Assembly: GCA_045542075.1 (NCBI GenBank)
Contig: JAZQKI010000023.1
Span: 36,012-100,011, forward strand
Direction: 5' to 3'
DNA length: 64,000 nucleotides
DNA from: SVTX01 sp045542075
GTDB lineage: Bacteria; Bacillota; Clostridia; Oscillospirales; CAG-272
Below the pieces are notes generated by a model. That model ran no database searches. It saw only the letters and a program-made list of their open reading frames with translations, and was not told the origin of the DNA. Position numbers and translations under genes: made by a program. Shown here piece by piece: positions 17,233-24,453 of the stretch. Positions within the stretch are counted from its first letter, which is position 1, and each line of letters starts with the position of its first letter.

Positions 17233-18237
17233 TTATTCCCACTCTATCGTGCCCGTAGGCTTAGGCGTAATATCGTAAAGCACGCGGTTTATTCCCTCTA
17301 CCTCGCTTGTGATCCTTGCGCAGATCTTATGAAGAACTGCGTAGGGTATCTCCTCGATGGTCGCGGTCATGGCGTCCTTTGTGTTGACCGCGCGGATTAT
17401 CGCGGGCCAGCCCTCGTAGCGGCTGTCGTCCTTTACGCCGACGCTCTTTATGTCGGGAATGACTACGAAATACTGCCATACCTTTTCAGCGAGTCCGTTT
17501 TTGTCAAACTCATCGCGGAGAATCGCATCTGCCTCGCGGAGCGCGTGAAGTCTGTCGCGGGTTATCGCGCCAAGACATCTGACACCAAGACCGGGGCCGG
17601 GGAATGGCTGACGATAGACCATGCCGTGCGGGAGACCGAGCGCCTCGCCGACGACTCTGACCTCGTCCTTAAAGAGAAGCTTTACAGGCTCAACAAGCTC
17701 AAACTTGAGGTCCTCGGGAAGTCCGCCAACGTTGTGGTGTGACTTGACTGCCTTTTTGCCCTCTGCCTGCTTTACGGATTCAAGAATGTCGGGGTATATA
17801 GTTCCCTGCGCCAAAAACTCAACGCCCTCAAGCTTGCGCGCCTCGTCGGCAAACACCTCGATAAATTCCTTGCCGATTATCTTTCTCTTGCTTTCGGGGT
17901 CGGAAACGCCGCTGAGAAGGTCAAGGAAACGGTCTGTTGCGTCAACGTACACAAGGTTTGCGTCAAGAGACTTGCCGAAGATCTCAATCACCTGCTCGCT
18001 CTCACCCTTGCGCATAAGTCCGTGATTTACGTGGACGCAGATGAGCTGCTTTCCGATAGCCTTGATAAGAAGCGCGGCTACGACGGACGAGTCAACTCCG
18101 CCCGAAAGCGCAAGCAACACCTTTTTGTCGCCGACCTGCTCTCTGATGGCAACTACCTGCTCGTCAATAAACTTGTCAGCAAGCTCTTTGTTTGTGATAC
18201 GAGGCATCGTATCGGGTCTTACGTTTGGATTGTTCAT
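17233..18237 (-). CDS. guaA: GMP synthase, ATP pyrophosphatase/dimerisation part only
   Basis: A 334-residue protein converting XMP to GMP. It has the PP-loop SGGVDSS at 45-51, the GLMRKGE segment and the C-terminal dimerisation domain ending KPTGTIEWE. The N-terminal class I glutaminase domain of the usual bacterial GuaA (about 190 residues) is absent. The frame upstream of 18237 reads into promoter sequence and does not resemble a glutaminase. GGAGGACAAGGAC precedes the ATG. The layout matches archaeal-type two-subunit enzymes; a separate glutaminase subunit is not in the window. Confidence 0.93.
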   Translation of the reverse strand: MNNPNVRPDTMPRITNKELADKFIDEQVVAIREQVGDKKVLLALSGGVDSSVVAALLIKAIGKQLICVHVNHGLMRKGESEQVIEIFGKSLDANLVYVDATDRFLDLLSGVSDPESKRKIIGKEFIEVFADEARKLEGVEFLAQGTIYPDILESVKQAEGKKAVKSHHNVGGLPEDLKFELVEPVKLLFKDEVRVVGEALGLPHGMVYRQPFPGPGLGVRCLGAITRDRLHALREADAILRDEFDKNGLAEKVWQYFVVIPDIKSVGVKDDSRYEGWPAIIRAVNTKDAMTATIEEIPYAVLHKICARITSEVEGINRVLYDITPKPTGTIEWE

Positions 18238-18291
18238 GTCCTTGTCCTCCGCAAAACAGCCCTCACAGGCGTGAGATGATTTTATGTAATA

Positions 18292-18320
18292 ATTATAAAC
18301 ATATTTGCTTTTGTTGTCAA
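18292..18320 (-). promoter_or_regulatory. Sigma-A promoter of guaA
   Basis: Minus-strand TTGACA and TATAAT with a 17 bp spacer, 55 bp upstream of the guaA ATG. The leader has a small CTCACGCCTGTGAG hairpin but no purine-riboswitch core. Confidence 0.85.
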
Positions 18321-18455
18321 CAAAAAATAGCGAAAAAACATCCCGCCGAAAACAAAAATTTTTATGCGCATATTGCAGAATTTTTGTAGAAAAAATATAA
18401 AATAAGAGATTTTTCGCGTCAAAATCAAGGAATTGAAAAAATTTTGAAAAACCTA

Positions 18456-18484
18456 TTGCAAAATTCAAAAAGGTGTGATATAAT
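18456..18484 (+). promoter_or_regulatory. Promoter of tRNA-Trp
   Basis: TTGCAA and TATAAT with a 17 bp spacer, 18 bp upstream of the tRNA. Confidence 0.75.
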
Positions 18485-18502
18485 AGGAACGTTGTAAAAC
18501 AC

Positions 18503-18578
18503 AGGGGTATAGCTCAGTTGGTAGAGTACCGGTCTCCAAAACCGTGGGTCGTGGGTTCGAGCCCTTCTGCCCCTGCCA
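18503..18578 (+). tRNA. tRNA-Trp (anticodon CCA)
   Basis: 76-nt cloverleaf with acceptor AGGGGTA pairing TGCCCCT, anticodon loop CTCCAAA, T-loop TTCGAGC, discriminator G and an encoded CCA end. Followed by a strong terminator. Its last 24 nt are repeated at 18678-18701. Confidence 0.96.
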
Positions 18579-18618
18579 TAAACAAAACAGACGGCTTTTT
18601 GCCGTCTGTTTTGTTTAT
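18579..18618 (+). terminator. Terminator after tRNA-Trp
   Basis: Long perfect palindrome, arms ending AGACGGC/GCCGTCT with T-rich loop and tail. Confidence 0.88.
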
Positions 18619-18642
18619 AGTTGTGGTAAAAGAGGTGAAAAC

Positions 18643-18654
18643 CCGCTTACATAG
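18643..18654 (+). repeat. Left copy of a 12-bp direct repeat flanking the lipoprotein gene
   Basis: CCGCTTACATAG occurs here and at 19996-20007. In both copies TTTGCAAG follows within a few bases. It overlaps a perfect hairpin at 18649-18673 (arms of 11 bp). Confidence 0.5.
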
Positions 18655-18677
18655 TTTGCAAGGCAAACTATGTGAAT

Positions 18678-18701
18678 GTTCGAGCCCTTCTGCCCCTGCC
18701 A
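18678..18701 (+). repeat. Duplicate of the tRNA-Trp 3' end
   Basis: Exact copy of the last 24 nt of tRNA-Trp (T-loop to CCA), 123 bp downstream of the original. This is the pattern left by integration at a tRNA 3' end. The rest of 18702-18867 holds AT-rich sequence and, on the minus strand near 18847-18862, a T-arm-like GTAGTTCGAATCC remnant, but no gene. Confidence 0.7.
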
Positions 18702-18867
18702 AGTCTTTAGGTCGATTTAGATCCGACCGAGAAAACCGCGCCAAGGCGCAAGAAAAGCGGAGATTTCGAAAGATTTCTCTGCTTTTTTCAACCCTAACTT
18801 TTTTCGAATTTCCACAGATCCATTTTCGATTTTTCTTCGAGTAGAAGGATTCGAACTACCGAAAGGG

Positions 18868-18896
18868 TTGAAATATTTATAATTTTATGCTATAAT
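18868..18896 (+). promoter_or_regulatory. Sigma-A promoter of the accessory lipoprotein gene
   Basis: TTGAAA and TATAAT with a 17 bp spacer, 23 bp before the ATG. Confidence 0.7.
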
Positions 18897-18919
18897 AATC
18901 TCGGAAAGGTGGTAATAAT

Positions 18920-19966
18920 ATGAAAAGATTATTTTCCGTTTTGTTGTGTTTTCTTATGATCATGAGTGTTGTTTCTTGTAACAACACTTCTAATACTTCT
19001 GACATCAAGGACACAACAGATATTCAAACAAACGAAAACACACCCTCGCAAGAAAGCGATCCGTATATCGCTGTAATTGAAAAGTACAAAGAATTGCTGA
19101 TTTGCAAAAAGAATAATACAGCCATTCCCGAAGCGAGTGAAACAGACTCGGTGGCAATCAAAACGGTGCATGAGCTTGCAAAAAAATGTAGAGATCCTTT
19201 GGATATGGGATATGCCAAAAAGGATATTAACGGCGACGAAATTGAGGAACTGATTTTTACGGAAAGCACGTTAGACATTGTTGTGATTTTTACCGTTAAA
19301 AATGGTGCGGTTGTTCCCTTGATAACGCGAGAACATCTCGATTTTCTTATTTGGCTTGATGAACACGGTTTGATTCGAGCACAAGAACTTATCGTAGAAG
19401 GTCAATATATGACCGGAAGAAATTATCTTGTTTATGAGATATCCGAGGGTAATCTTAAAGAACGCATTGCAATTGGCTGTGATGCAATGAAACAAGGGGA
19501 TTGGCACAAGATAGAGGATAATCAGAAAATCTCTATTTCCAAAGAAGAGTGGAGTGCGTTATATTCCCAATATGATATTTGTCCTTTTGGTTGGGACGAA
19601 CGAGAGTACACGAAAAATCATGCGGACTTGACCGTTATCTCTTTACTCGAAACAGCCACGCCTGAAGTCAAAAGCTATAAGCTTACCTCGATTATCAAAA
19701 ACGATCGAGTTAAGATCTCATCTGTTTCTGCCGAAAGCGTTTCTTTTACAATGATTTATAACAAGCTTTTAGAATCGGATGAGATTTATGAAACCAAAAT
19801 CACTGTTTCGGCGCTTTACACTAATGGAAAATACCTGTTTGACAATGGTGTTATAAAGGGAAGCATTGAGTTTGGACACGACAGTGTTTGGGTAAACATC
19901 GATAAAAGTACCAATGAGCATATTGATTGTAGATCATATTTGTATGATTACGTGATAAGCAATTAA
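18920..19966 (+). CDS. Lipoprotein of unknown function
   Basis: A 348-residue exported protein with signal peptide and lipobox VVSC near residue 20, then a Thr/Ser/Asn-rich linker to about 45. A segment DINGDEIEE near 103-111 looks like an EF-hand or FG-GAP type calcium loop. The rest is mixed alpha/beta with no family I recognise. AAAGGTGG precedes the ATG. Base use is more AT-rich than in flanking housekeeping genes and the gene sits between 12-bp direct repeats, which suggests acquisition. Confidence 0.7.
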   Translation: MKRLFSVLLCFLMIMSVVSCNNTSNTSDIKDTTDIQTNENTPSQESDPYIAVIEKYKELLICKKNNTAIPEASETDSVAIKTVHELAKKCRDPLDMGYAKKDINGDEIEELIFTESTLDIVVIFTVKNGAVVPLITREHLDFLIWLDEHGLIRAQELIVEGQYMTGRNYLVYEISEGNLKERIAIGCDAMKQGDWHKIEDNQKISISKEEWSALYSQYDICPFGWDEREYTKNHADLTVISLLETATPEVKSYKLTSIIKNDRVKISSVSAESVSFTMIYNKLLESDEIYETKITVSALYTNGKYLFDNGVIKGSIEFGHDSVWVNIDKSTNEHIDCRSYLYDYVISN

Positions 19967-20152
19967 AGCAAATGGATAATAAATGTTTTATATAACCGCT
20001 TACATAGATTCGTTTGCAAGCATGGCGCGAAAGCCCGATAGACCTCGGACAACTTTTTGCGCTCATCATCGCCAAGGGGTAAGTCTACCTTCACGGCGAA
20101 AATCACGGATCGATTTTGTACGGTAGCCTTATATGGATCTATTTTGTAAGGG

Positions 20153-20204
20153 TATGCCAAAAAGAATAGGGATGGCGATTGCCATCCCTATTCTTTTTGG
20201 CATA
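20153..20204. repeat. Perfect 52-nt palindrome
   Basis: Two 24-nt arms, reading TATGCCAAAAAGAATAGG inward from the left, around GATT. It could be a bidirectional terminator or an element end; nothing else in the window matches it. Confidence 0.7.
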
Positions 20205-20319
20205 GCCATACGTTCGTCGCTTTGCTCCTCACTAACCGAGTTTTGCTCCGCAAAACTTCGCGGATTTTAGGAGCCTTGCTACCAAAAATCATCTGTTGCT
20301 TTTGATAACTCCCCTTCGA

Positions 20320-20348
20320 TTGACACAACACAAACTTCGTGATATAAT
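20320..20348 (+). promoter_or_regulatory. Sigma-A promoter
   Basis: TTGACA and TATAAT with a 17 bp spacer, 23 bp before the gene at 20372. Confidence 0.85.
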
Positions 20349-20371
20349 GAAATCAGAAAGGCGGTGGAAAA

Positions 20372-20899
20372 ATGAAAACAGAGTCCAAAAACATATTAAC
20401 GAGAGAAAACTGTAAAGTAGAGCTTATGAGGTTATCCAAAGCAAGGCTAATGCAAGACTCAGTTGTGTTGACGGTATTACTGTTGATATTTGTTCCACTT
20501 TTTCTTTTATCGATGTATTTAGCCAAATATATTTTGATTTTGGGAATTATTTTTGCTTTGATCTGTATGATTTTTCCCGCTATGCTTGTTTATAGAATTA
20601 TACGAGATGTGACTTTCTCAAAAATGATCGGGCAAAATGGCTTTTCAATTGTGAAGGATACTGTTTCTCGCATATCTCTCGATGAAATTCCCAAAAGTTA
20701 TGACGAAGGTCGTCGTACAGTTAACGTGATTTATTTTGCAAAGCACGGACGATGTGTCGCGCCTAAAGTAAGAACTCCCTTTGACCTTTCTGCCTCGGGC
20801 GATGAATTTTATCTTGTTGTCCTGCATAAAAAAGAAGAAATTGTCTTTGCCTATAATTCCATAATGTACAACTGTAACGAATTGGATGTAACCCAATGA
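20372..20899 (+). CDS. Hypothetical two-helix membrane protein
   Basis: A 175-residue protein with a polar N-terminus (1-30), two adjacent membrane helices at about 31-75 and a soluble C-terminal domain of about 90 residues rich in beta-prone segments. No motif is recognised. AAAGGCGG precedes the ATG. It may be transcribed together with the small membrane protein at 21001, about 100 bp on, up to the terminator at 21359. AT-rich like its neighbour, so probably part of the same accessory patch. Confidence 0.6.
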   Translation: MKTESKNILTRENCKVELMRLSKARLMQDSVVLTVLLLIFVPLFLLSMYLAKYILILGIIFALICMIFPAMLVYRIIRDVTFSKMIGQNGFSIVKDTVSRISLDEIPKSYDEGRRTVNVIYFAKHGRCVAPKVRTPFDLSASGDEFYLVVLHKKEEIVFAYNSIMYNCNELDVTQ

Positions 20900-21000
20900 A
20901 GAATCTTACGGGGATTCAGACTCCTTTTTGCTCGTTTAGATACATAGACCTCCTTTACAATCTCGGCGTTTCGCCTCAACACAACAAAGGAGAACATTCC

Positions 21001-21354
21001 ATGAAAAAACCCTTAAATTTAATCTCATACTCTCTTTTCACCCTCTTTTATGCGGGCTTTTTCAGCCTTGGAATGATGTGCCTGCTCAATTTTTTCGGAT
21101 TGGCTTTTTCCATTTCGCTTGACGGGCCGTCTGCCATTGAAGCATTTCCGAGATTTACTTTGTTCTGTATTTTAGTCGGGCTTTTCTGTTTGATAGCGTT
21201 GGTATTCCTTGCGATATTGAATATAAAATTTTCCGAGAAATTGAATTACGAAAAACGCACGTGGATCATTCAATCGGTATGCGCCCTCGTGCTTTCCGTT
21301 CCCTTGCTTAAGGTATGGGAGCTGTTGTTTGATTTTATTCAAAAAGCGGTATGA
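21001..21354 (+). CDS. Hypothetical small membrane protein
   Basis: A 117-residue protein with three hydrophobic segments (about 8-38, 55-80 and 90-112) and no known motif. The ATG at 21001 has AAAGGAG; the frame is open for 105 nt upstream but without a ribosome site. It ends just before the terminator at 21359. Function unknown. Confidence 0.6.
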   Translation: MKKPLNLISYSLFTLFYAGFFSLGMMCLLNFFGLAFSISLDGPSAIEAFPRFTLFCILVGLFCLIALVFLAILNIKFSEKLNYEKRTWIIQSVCALVLSVPLLKVWELLFDFIQKAV

Positions 21355-21358
21355 TTTT

Positions 21359-21384
21359 ACCCCGCCGAGACAACTCGGCGGGGT
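21359..21384 (+). terminator. Terminator
   Basis: Perfect 11 bp arms ACCCCGCCGAG/CTCGGCGGGGT with a four-base loop. Confidence 0.8.
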
Positions 21385-21407
21385 TATATTATATCCTGAT
21401 TTATTAA

Positions 21408-21436
21408 TTGACACCCCACAAAATACGTGCTATAAT
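21408..21436 (+). promoter_or_regulatory. Sigma-A promoter of the P-loop kinase gene
   Basis: TTGACA and TATAAT with a 17 bp spacer. Confidence 0.85.
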
Positions 21437-21481
21437 AAACACAGAAAAATTCCGTCTGTCGGGCGAGGAAGGAGGACTTAT

Positions 21482-22543
21482 ATGAATAACCGCACGCGGG
21501 AGCTACTGATAGCCCATTATCAGTCCTATCCCGAGCTTGAAATATACGACGTGTTCAAATTCATATTCCATAGCGCCATGGGCTGCGAGCATTTGGTGTC
21601 AGATTATAATGTCGCCGTGGATTATATCAAGCGCGAGTATTCCGCTATGCAGTCTCCGTCGTCCACTCTTGTAGACAGACTTGACGGAGAATACAGCCGC
21701 GTCCATCTGTCATATCTTGACCGAGGGCTGAGCGCGAAAACTCTGGGAAAATTGTTCTGCAAGTCTGCAAAAATCATGGAAAACGGCAAATCAGAAATAG
21801 AGGACAAGCTCAAAATCGCGCGAGAGCTTACACTTGACGGCAGTCTGCCCTTCTCTATCGACGAGTTTGACAAAGCCGCGACTGCTTGGACAAATAAGTC
21901 CTTATGCGCGATACATCATTCAGAAAAATTCCGCGGTCACTATAAGCCCGCTTATCGAGTTGTTGCGAATGAATACGTCAAATTCCTGCCCTTATTTTGC
22001 GAGATAGATAAGCTGCTCCAAAAAGGCTCGGCAGTCGTTGCCATTGAGGGCGGCGCCGCTTCGGGCAAGACAACTCTTGCAAAAATGCTTGAGGATATCT
22101 ACGACTGCACAGTCCTGCACACCGATGACTTTTTCTTGCACCCCGAGCAGCGCACACCCCAGCGTCTCTCCGAGATAGGCGGCAATATGGACCGAGAGAG
22201 ATTTCTCTCCGAGGTGTTGACACCTCTCAGCCAAGGTGAAGAGCTTTCATACCGAAAATTCGACTGCTCAACTCAGCAGCTTATGCCGTCCGAGGTCATC
22301 TGCCCCAAAAAGCTGACGGTTATCGAGGGCTCATACTCAATGCACCCGTCTCTTGCAAAATTTTACGACCTATCGGTGTTTTTGGAGATCAACCCCGAAA
22401 AACAGAGAGAGCGTATTCTTACGCGAAACTCTCCACCCTTCGCAACCCGATTTTTTGACGAGTGGATACCCAAGGAAAGAGAATATTTCTCGCGTTTCGG
22501 TATAAAAGAGTCTTGCGATATTTGCCTATGTGACGACGCCTGA
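21482..22543 (+). CDS. P-loop kinase of the uridine kinase/phosphoribulokinase type with N-terminal extension
   Basis: A 353-residue protein. The first 170 residues form a helical region I do not recognise. A nucleoside-kinase-like P-loop domain follows: Walker A GGAASGKT at 190-197, HTDDFF near 217-222 (substrate and Mg site), and VIEGSYSMHP near 283. Resemblance to uridine kinases suggests phosphorylation of a small hydroxyl substrate, but the acceptor is unknown. GAAGGAGG precedes the ATG at 21482. Single-gene unit with its own promoter. Confidence 0.75.
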   Translation: MNNRTRELLIAHYQSYPELEIYDVFKFIFHSAMGCEHLVSDYNVAVDYIKREYSAMQSPSSTLVDRLDGEYSRVHLSYLDRGLSAKTLGKLFCKSAKIMENGKSEIEDKLKIARELTLDGSLPFSIDEFDKAATAWTNKSLCAIHHSEKFRGHYKPAYRVVANEYVKFLPLFCEIDKLLQKGSAVVAIEGGAASGKTTLAKMLEDIYDCTVLHTDDFFLHPEQRTPQRLSEIGGNMDRERFLSEVLTPLSQGEELSYRKFDCSTQQLMPSEVICPKKLTVIEGSYSMHPSLAKFYDLSVFLEINPEKQRERILTRNSPPFATRFFDEWIPKEREYFSRFGIKESCDICLCDDA

Positions 22544-22559
22544 ATAATCCCTGTTTTTA

Positions 22560-22588
22560 TTGACTTTATTGATTATTTATGTTATAAT
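22560..22588 (+). promoter_or_regulatory. Sigma-A promoter of the GH2 gene
   Basis: TTGACT and TATAAT with a 17 bp spacer, 35 bp before the ATG. Confidence 0.85.
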
Positions 22589-22623
22589 TCAGTTATCACG
22601 CACAGTGAAAGGAGATCCCTAAA

Positions 22624-24369
22624 ATGATAAACATTCCAAGAAACCAGCACCCCCGCCCCGACAGACTCCGAGAGGACTGGCTCTGTCTTAACGGCGAGTG
22701 GGATTTTGAGATAGATAACGACAAGATTGGCGTTGACAAGGAATTTTTCAAGAGAGACAGTCTTGATAGCAAAATCATAGTCCCCTTCTGCCCCGAGAGC
22801 AAGCTTTCGGGCGTTGAGCACACCGACTTTATGTATTCGGTCTGGTACAGGCGTGACATTTCCTTGCCGCAGGAGTGGGCGGGCAAGCGCGTGCTTTTGC
22901 ACATTGATGCCTGCGACTTTGAGACTACCGTTTACGTAAACGGCGCAAAGGTCGGCACTCACAAGGGCGGCTACACGTCCTTTGAATTTGACATAACCGA
23001 TTATCTTTGCGAAAGCGGAAACTATATCACAGTCCACGCGCTTGACGATATTCACTCCTGGCATCAGGCGGCAGGCAAGCAGTCTCACGAGAAAGAGTCC
23101 TTCAGCTGCTTCTACACAAGAACCACGGGCATCTGGCAGACCGTCTGGCTTGAGGCGGTGGAGAAGGCTCACGTGGTGTCCTACAAGGTATTCCCCAATA
23201 TATCCGCTCCGTCGGTTTCGCTTGACGTAAAGACCGAAAACGCACTCGGATCAACCCTTTGTGTTAAGGCTTATTACGAGGGCAGACTCGTAGGTCAGGC
23301 GCAAAGTCAAGTCAACTCCGCGTCAACAACGCTGAACATATCCTTGTCCGAGAAGCACCTGTGGGAATGCGGTCACGGAAGACTCTATGACCTTGAATTT
23401 ACACTTGAGAGCAACGGAAAAACCGACAAAATGAAAGGTTATTTCGGTCTGCGCGAGGTGTCTCTCTCCAAGGAAAAGGGCATGCAGATAAACGGAAAGA
23501 CAGTATTTGGCAGATATATTCTCGACCAGGGCTTCTACCCTGACGGCGTTTGCACCGCGCCCTCTGACGAGGCTTTAATATTTGACATTGAGGCGTCAAT
23601 GGCTTGCGGCTTTAACGGTGCGAGACTTCACCAGAAGGTGTTTGAGCCGAGATTTTTGTACCACGCCGACAGGCTGGGATATATGGTCTGGGCAGAGACG
23701 GGCAACTGGCATCTCGATCACACCTATCTTGAGGCAATATATTGGTTCTTACCCGAATGGCTTGAGGAAATGGAAAGAGACTTTTCTCATCCGTCGGTCA
23801 TAGGCTGGTGCCCCTTTAACGAAACCTGGGAGATGAACGGCAGACCTCAGTGCAATGAGTTTCTTGACTATATATACGACATAACAAAGGCGCTTGACAG
23901 CACCCGTCCCGTAATTACGTCAAGCGGTTCGTTCCCGACGGAGAGAAGCGACGTTCATGACGTACACGACTACGAGCAGGACCCCGAAAAATTCAAGGAA
24001 TATTATTCCGAGATAGATAAGGGTATCGTGCGCGATCAGATATTCAGACAGTTCCCCGGACTTCAGCGCTACAATCCCAAGCTCCCCGTTTTCGTGAGTG
24101 AATACGGCGGAATAAAGTGGGTAATAGACGGCGACGACTCAGGCTGGGGCTACGGTAACACCGTAAGCTCCGAGGAGGAATACTTTGCTCGTCTCAAGGG
24201 GCTTACCGACGTGCTGCTTGACAACGGCAATATTTTTGCGTTCTGTCTGACACAGCTCACCGACGTTGAGCAGGAGATAAACGGCCTGCTTACCTACGAC
24301 CGACGCTTCAAGTTCCCGCCCGAAAGATTTAAGGAGATCTTCGGCAGAAAGTCAGTTATTGAGGACTGA
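22624..24369 (+). CDS. Glycoside hydrolase family 2 enzyme
   Basis: A 581-residue cytoplasmic GH2 enzyme (no signal peptide). The N-terminal jelly-roll (about 1-175) contains YRRDISLP and VYVNGAKVG; an Ig-like domain follows to about 280, then the TIM barrel. The acid/base is Glu400 in FNETWE and the nucleophile Glu493 in SEYGG. The length is short for LacZ-type enzymes and resembles compact beta-galactosidase or beta-glucuronidase relatives. GAAAGGAG precedes the ATG. Substrate is unknown; no sugar transporter is adjacent. Confidence 0.9.
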   Translation: MINIPRNQHPRPDRLREDWLCLNGEWDFEIDNDKIGVDKEFFKRDSLDSKIIVPFCPESKLSGVEHTDFMYSVWYRRDISLPQEWAGKRVLLHIDACDFETTVYVNGAKVGTHKGGYTSFEFDITDYLCESGNYITVHALDDIHSWHQAAGKQSHEKESFSCFYTRTTGIWQTVWLEAVEKAHVVSYKVFPNISAPSVSLDVKTENALGSTLCVKAYYEGRLVGQAQSQVNSASTTLNISLSEKHLWECGHGRLYDLEFTLESNGKTDKMKGYFGLREVSLSKEKGMQINGKTVFGRYILDQGFYPDGVCTAPSDEALIFDIEASMACGFNGARLHQKVFEPRFLYHADRLGYMVWAETGNWHLDHTYLEAIYWFLPEWLEEMERDFSHPSVIGWCPFNETWEMNGRPQCNEFLDYIYDITKALDSTRPVITSSGSFPTERSDVHDVHDYEQDPEKFKEYYSEIDKGIVRDQIFRQFPGLQRYNPKLPVFVSEYGGIKWVIDGDDSGWGYGNTVSSEEEYFARLKGLTDVLLDNGNIFAFCLTQLTDVEQEINGLLTYDRRFKFPPERFKEIFGRKSVIED

Positions 24370-24383
24370 ATTATATACTAAAA

Positions 24384-24425
24384 CAGCAACCCACTCCGAT
24401 TTCGGAGTGGGGTGCTGTGTTTTTA
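24384..24425 (+). terminator. Terminator after the GH2 gene
   Basis: Hairpin with arms CCCACTCCGA/TCGGAGTGGG extended by CAGCA/TGCTG, followed by T-rich sequence. Confidence 0.85.
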
Positions 24426-24453
24426 TGTTGCTTTATTTTGTTTTGGTATTGCC

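Larger units (their letters stand above)
19967..20371. other. Intergenic region with repeats and hairpins
   Basis: 405 bp without a convincing gene. It holds the second CCGCTTACATAG copy (19996-20007), the perfect palindrome at 20153-20204, a fold-back at 20224-20275 (inner arms GTTTTGC/GCAAAAC) and the promoter at 20320-20348. A 65-codon minus-strand reading frame at 19963-20160 runs into the palindrome and has no recognisable homologue; it may be a gene remnant. Confidence 0.5.

Noticed and set aside
18238..18340. Purine riboswitch in the guaA leader
   Set aside because: The leader has only a small hairpin and lacks the conserved three-way junction sequences.
19963..20160. 65-codon minus-strand gene
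   Set aside because: It starts inside the long palindrome, has no ribosome site and no recognisable family; kept only as a possible remnant.
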